Below, in pieces: positions 13,798-14,568 of a stretch of DNA of 14,568 nucleotides. How positions within the stretch are numbered: position 1 is the first letter of the stretch; each line of letters begins with the position of its first letter. A program made the translations under genes and the position numbers. The DNA lies in assembly GCA_021161085.1 (NCBI GenBank), contig JAGHBH010000122.1, forward strand, positions 1 through 14,568, in the 5' to 3' direction. This DNA is from Thermoplasmata archaeon (GTDB taxonomy: Archaea; Thermoplasmatota; Thermoplasmata; JAGHBH01). The notes beneath the pieces are model-generated. The model was given only the letters and a program-made list of their open reading frames with translations, was not told the origin of the DNA and searched no databases.

Positions 13798-14005
13798 TCT
13801 TCTCTCCCTCTCCTCTCCCGGATACCCCCCCGGCCGAACACCCCCTCTTTCCCTCTATTCTGGCTCCCTCGAAGACGTTCGAAGACGTTCCGGAGTCAAT
13901 GTATCCCGTCCCGTTGCACTTTGGGCAGGGGACCTTCACGAAACCGCTGCGCAGTCGGTCTATACCGGTTCCGAAACAGGCGGGACATTTCTGTTGGGGC
14001 GCCAT
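13793..14005 (-). CDS. Small DnaJ-type zinc-finger protein (70 aa)
   Basis: A small protein with two CxxCxGxG motifs, CPACFGTG (7-14) and CPKCNGTG (27-34), the pattern of the cysteine-rich domain of DnaJ. Two such motifs can form one zinc site. It lacks the J domain and the other two motifs of DnaJ, so it is not a co-chaperone as such; a redox, RNA-binding or partner-binding role cannot be told apart. After residue 38 the sequence is low in complexity and rich in Gly/Arg/Glu with one extra Cys56. That tail appears to follow a 10-base tandem duplication that shifts the frame. The gene is immediately upstream of the radical SAM activase and its stop lies in that gene's ribosome-binding site, suggesting joint expression. 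The start at 14005 has no clear Shine-Dalgarno. Confidence 0.75.
   Translation of the reverse strand: MAPQQKCPACFGTGIDRLRSGFVKVPCPKCNGTGYIDSGTSSNVFEGARIEGKRGCSAGGVSGRGEGEKR
13871..13890 (-). repeat. Perfect 10-base tandem duplication in the zinc-finger gene
   Basis: GAAGACGTTC occurs twice in a row on the plus strand. Ten bases is not a multiple of three, so one copy more or less changes the frame. With a single copy the minus-strand frame would run YIDSGTSSREPE and stop at a TAG (13857-13855), giving a protein of about 46 residues. Confidence 0.85.
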
Positions 14006-14057
14006 GCGGGGGGTATATGTCTGGGGGATTTCAATCTTTCCCGGCCCCCCTCCATGC

Positions 14058-14066
14058 TATTAAAAA
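14058..14066 (-). promoter_or_regulatory. TATA-like box for the zinc-finger/radical SAM pair
   Basis: The minus strand reads TTTTTTAATAG around here, the only A/T-rich block in the 84-base gap between the PRC-barrel gene and the zinc-finger gene. A start about 25 bases on leaves a leader of roughly 30 bases. It lies just after the stop of the PRC-barrel gene; the T-run on the minus strand could equally help to end that transcript. Confidence 0.4.
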
Positions 14067-14089
14067 AGTAAGAGGGCTTTTGGCCGTTC

Positions 14090-14365
14090 TTATTCTATCA
14101 GGTCGGAGGCCACCTCTTCCTTCCGGACCGTGACCCGTCTGGGGAAGAATCTCAGAAGGATGACATCGCCTACGGCTTTCACCCAACGGTAGGGGACGCT
14201 GACACTCCTGGACCCCTCCACCAGCACGGGATTCGTGCCGGTTATGAACAGGCCGTCTATCCGCTGTCTGTCCACATCTATGATGATGTTGTTCACGTTC
14301 CCCAGGAACAGACCCTCACGGGTGTATACCTGGAGGCCTATCAGTTCAGATACCTCCTGGAGCAT
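14090..14365 (-). CDS. PRC-barrel domain protein (91 aa)
   Basis: A single PRC-barrel domain fills this protein: SELIGLQVYTREGLFLGNV (6-24), IIIDVDRQRIDGLFI (27-41), VPYRWVKAVGDVILLR (57-72), then a short charged tail. Such one-domain proteins are widespread in Archaea. Some haloarchaeal members (CdpB1/CdpB2) act in cell division with SepF, and others are linked to RNA metabolism. The first residues and the YRWVxAVGD motif look like the archaeal single-domain type, but nothing here identifies the role. No division or RNA gene adjoins. The ATG at 14365 lies about 35 bases from a TATA-like TTTTAA (14405-14400), with no strong Shine-Dalgarno, so the leader is short. Confidence 0.85.
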   Translation of the reverse strand: MLQEVSELIGLQVYTREGLFLGNVNNIIIDVDRQRIDGLFITGTNPVLVEGSRSVSVPYRWVKAVGDVILLRFFPRRVTVRKEEVASDLIE

Positions 14366-14399
14366 CCTGAATCCCGGAACCTAAACCCCTCTGATGTTC

Positions 14400-14405
14400 T
14401 TAAAA
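14400..14405 (-). promoter_or_regulatory. TATA-like box for the PRC-barrel gene
   Basis: The minus strand reads TTTTAA within AGTTTTAAGAAC, 35-40 bases before the ATG at 14365. That predicts a start near 14375-14380 and a leader of about 10-15 bases. Confidence 0.4.
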
Positions 14406-14439
14406 CTTTCTCTCTATCCCTTTTCTTCCCTTTTTCCTC
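14406..14439 (-). other. Purine-rich tract between the truncated membrane protein and the PRC-barrel gene
   Basis: On the minus strand this gap is almost all A and G (for example GGAGGAAAAAGGGAAGAAAA). GGAGG directly follows the TAG stop but no start codon stands at a usable distance. As a T-rich run on the template side it is not a standard archaeal terminator for minus-strand genes. I see no gene here. Confidence 0.4.
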
Positions 14440-14568
14440 CTAAATCCCCCCGTCACCCTTAATTCTATCCCCGCGAACATGGAGGAGCCAGGCGACCCCT
14501 ATTCCCACGACGGCCAAGATGATTCCGGCGCCCATATACAGATAGAGGACAGCCCGCCGCCTCCTCCG
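14440..14568 (-). CDS. C-terminal end of a membrane protein, cut by the window edge
   Basis: The frame is open from the right edge to a TAG at 14442-14440 and gives 42 residues. It begins RRRRRAVLYLYMGAG, continues with a hydrophobic stretch IILAVVGIGVAWLL (residues 16-29), and ends HVRGDRIKGDGGI. That is one membrane helix preceded by a five-arginine cluster, with a short charged tail. The body of the protein lies outside the window, so no family can be named. The in-frame ATG at residue 12 would make an implausibly short product, so this is better read as the end of a longer gene. Confidence 0.6.
   Translation of the reverse strand, partial: RRRRRAVLYLYMGAGIILAVVGIGVAWLLHVRGDRIKGDGGI

Overview
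The window looks archaeal, most likely euryarchaeal in the broad sense with Thermoplasmatota as the best guess. Two gene families point to Archaea: PurP, the archaeal ATP-dependent FAICAR synthetase, and Nep1, an archaeal/eukaryotic rRNA methyltransferase. TATA-like boxes lie about 35-70 bases before several starts, some starts are leaderless, and Ile ATA and Arg AGG codons are frequent. One giant secreted protein is packed with N-glycosylation sequons and has a C-terminal membrane anchor with an acid/proline tail. GC is high (about 65-75 percent in sampled lines of the enzyme genes). The finer taxonomic placement is inference.

Layout from left to right. The left edge (1-1058) holds a class I PLP-dependent aminotransferase on the minus strand. 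Its 3' part is broken: the frame hits a stop at 102-104, but the missing next stretch of the protein is readable on the PLUS strand at 2-112. Two copies of a 10-base near-palindrome with a CCCCGGGG core sit at the two ends of this flipped piece. Divergent from it is pdxS (1190-2098), the synthase subunit that makes pyridoxal 5'-phosphate, the cofactor of the aminotransferase. pdxS converges, with an 18-base gap, on a single 8.7-kb gene (2117-10843, minus) for a 2908-residue surface protein. The giant protein has a signal peptide, two CARDB + beta-helix + cap units, a fibronectin III-like domain, a long run of Ig-like domains, calcium-binding DxDxDG repeats, one membrane helix and an acidic cytoplasmic tail.

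A 195-base divergent promoter region follows. Then comes the plus-strand pair purP-nep1 (11039-12932; purine biosynthesis and ribosome maturation). It converges on a minus-strand pair: a small DnaJ-type zinc-finger protein followed by a radical-SAM activase of the anaerobic ribonucleotide reductase/pyruvate formate-lyase activase type (12966-14005). The stop codon of the first gene lies inside the Shine-Dalgarno of the second. Upstream, still on the minus strand, are a PRC-barrel protein (14090-14365) and the last 42 codons of a membrane protein cut by the right edge (14440-14568).

Most of the window is housekeeping. The two items that most deserve attention are the inverted junction inside the aminotransferase, which is either a chimera/assembly artefact or a real small inversion, and the giant modular surface protein with its internally duplicated half-kilo-residue unit. 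No CRISPR array, transposase, integrase, rRNA or tRNA was seen.
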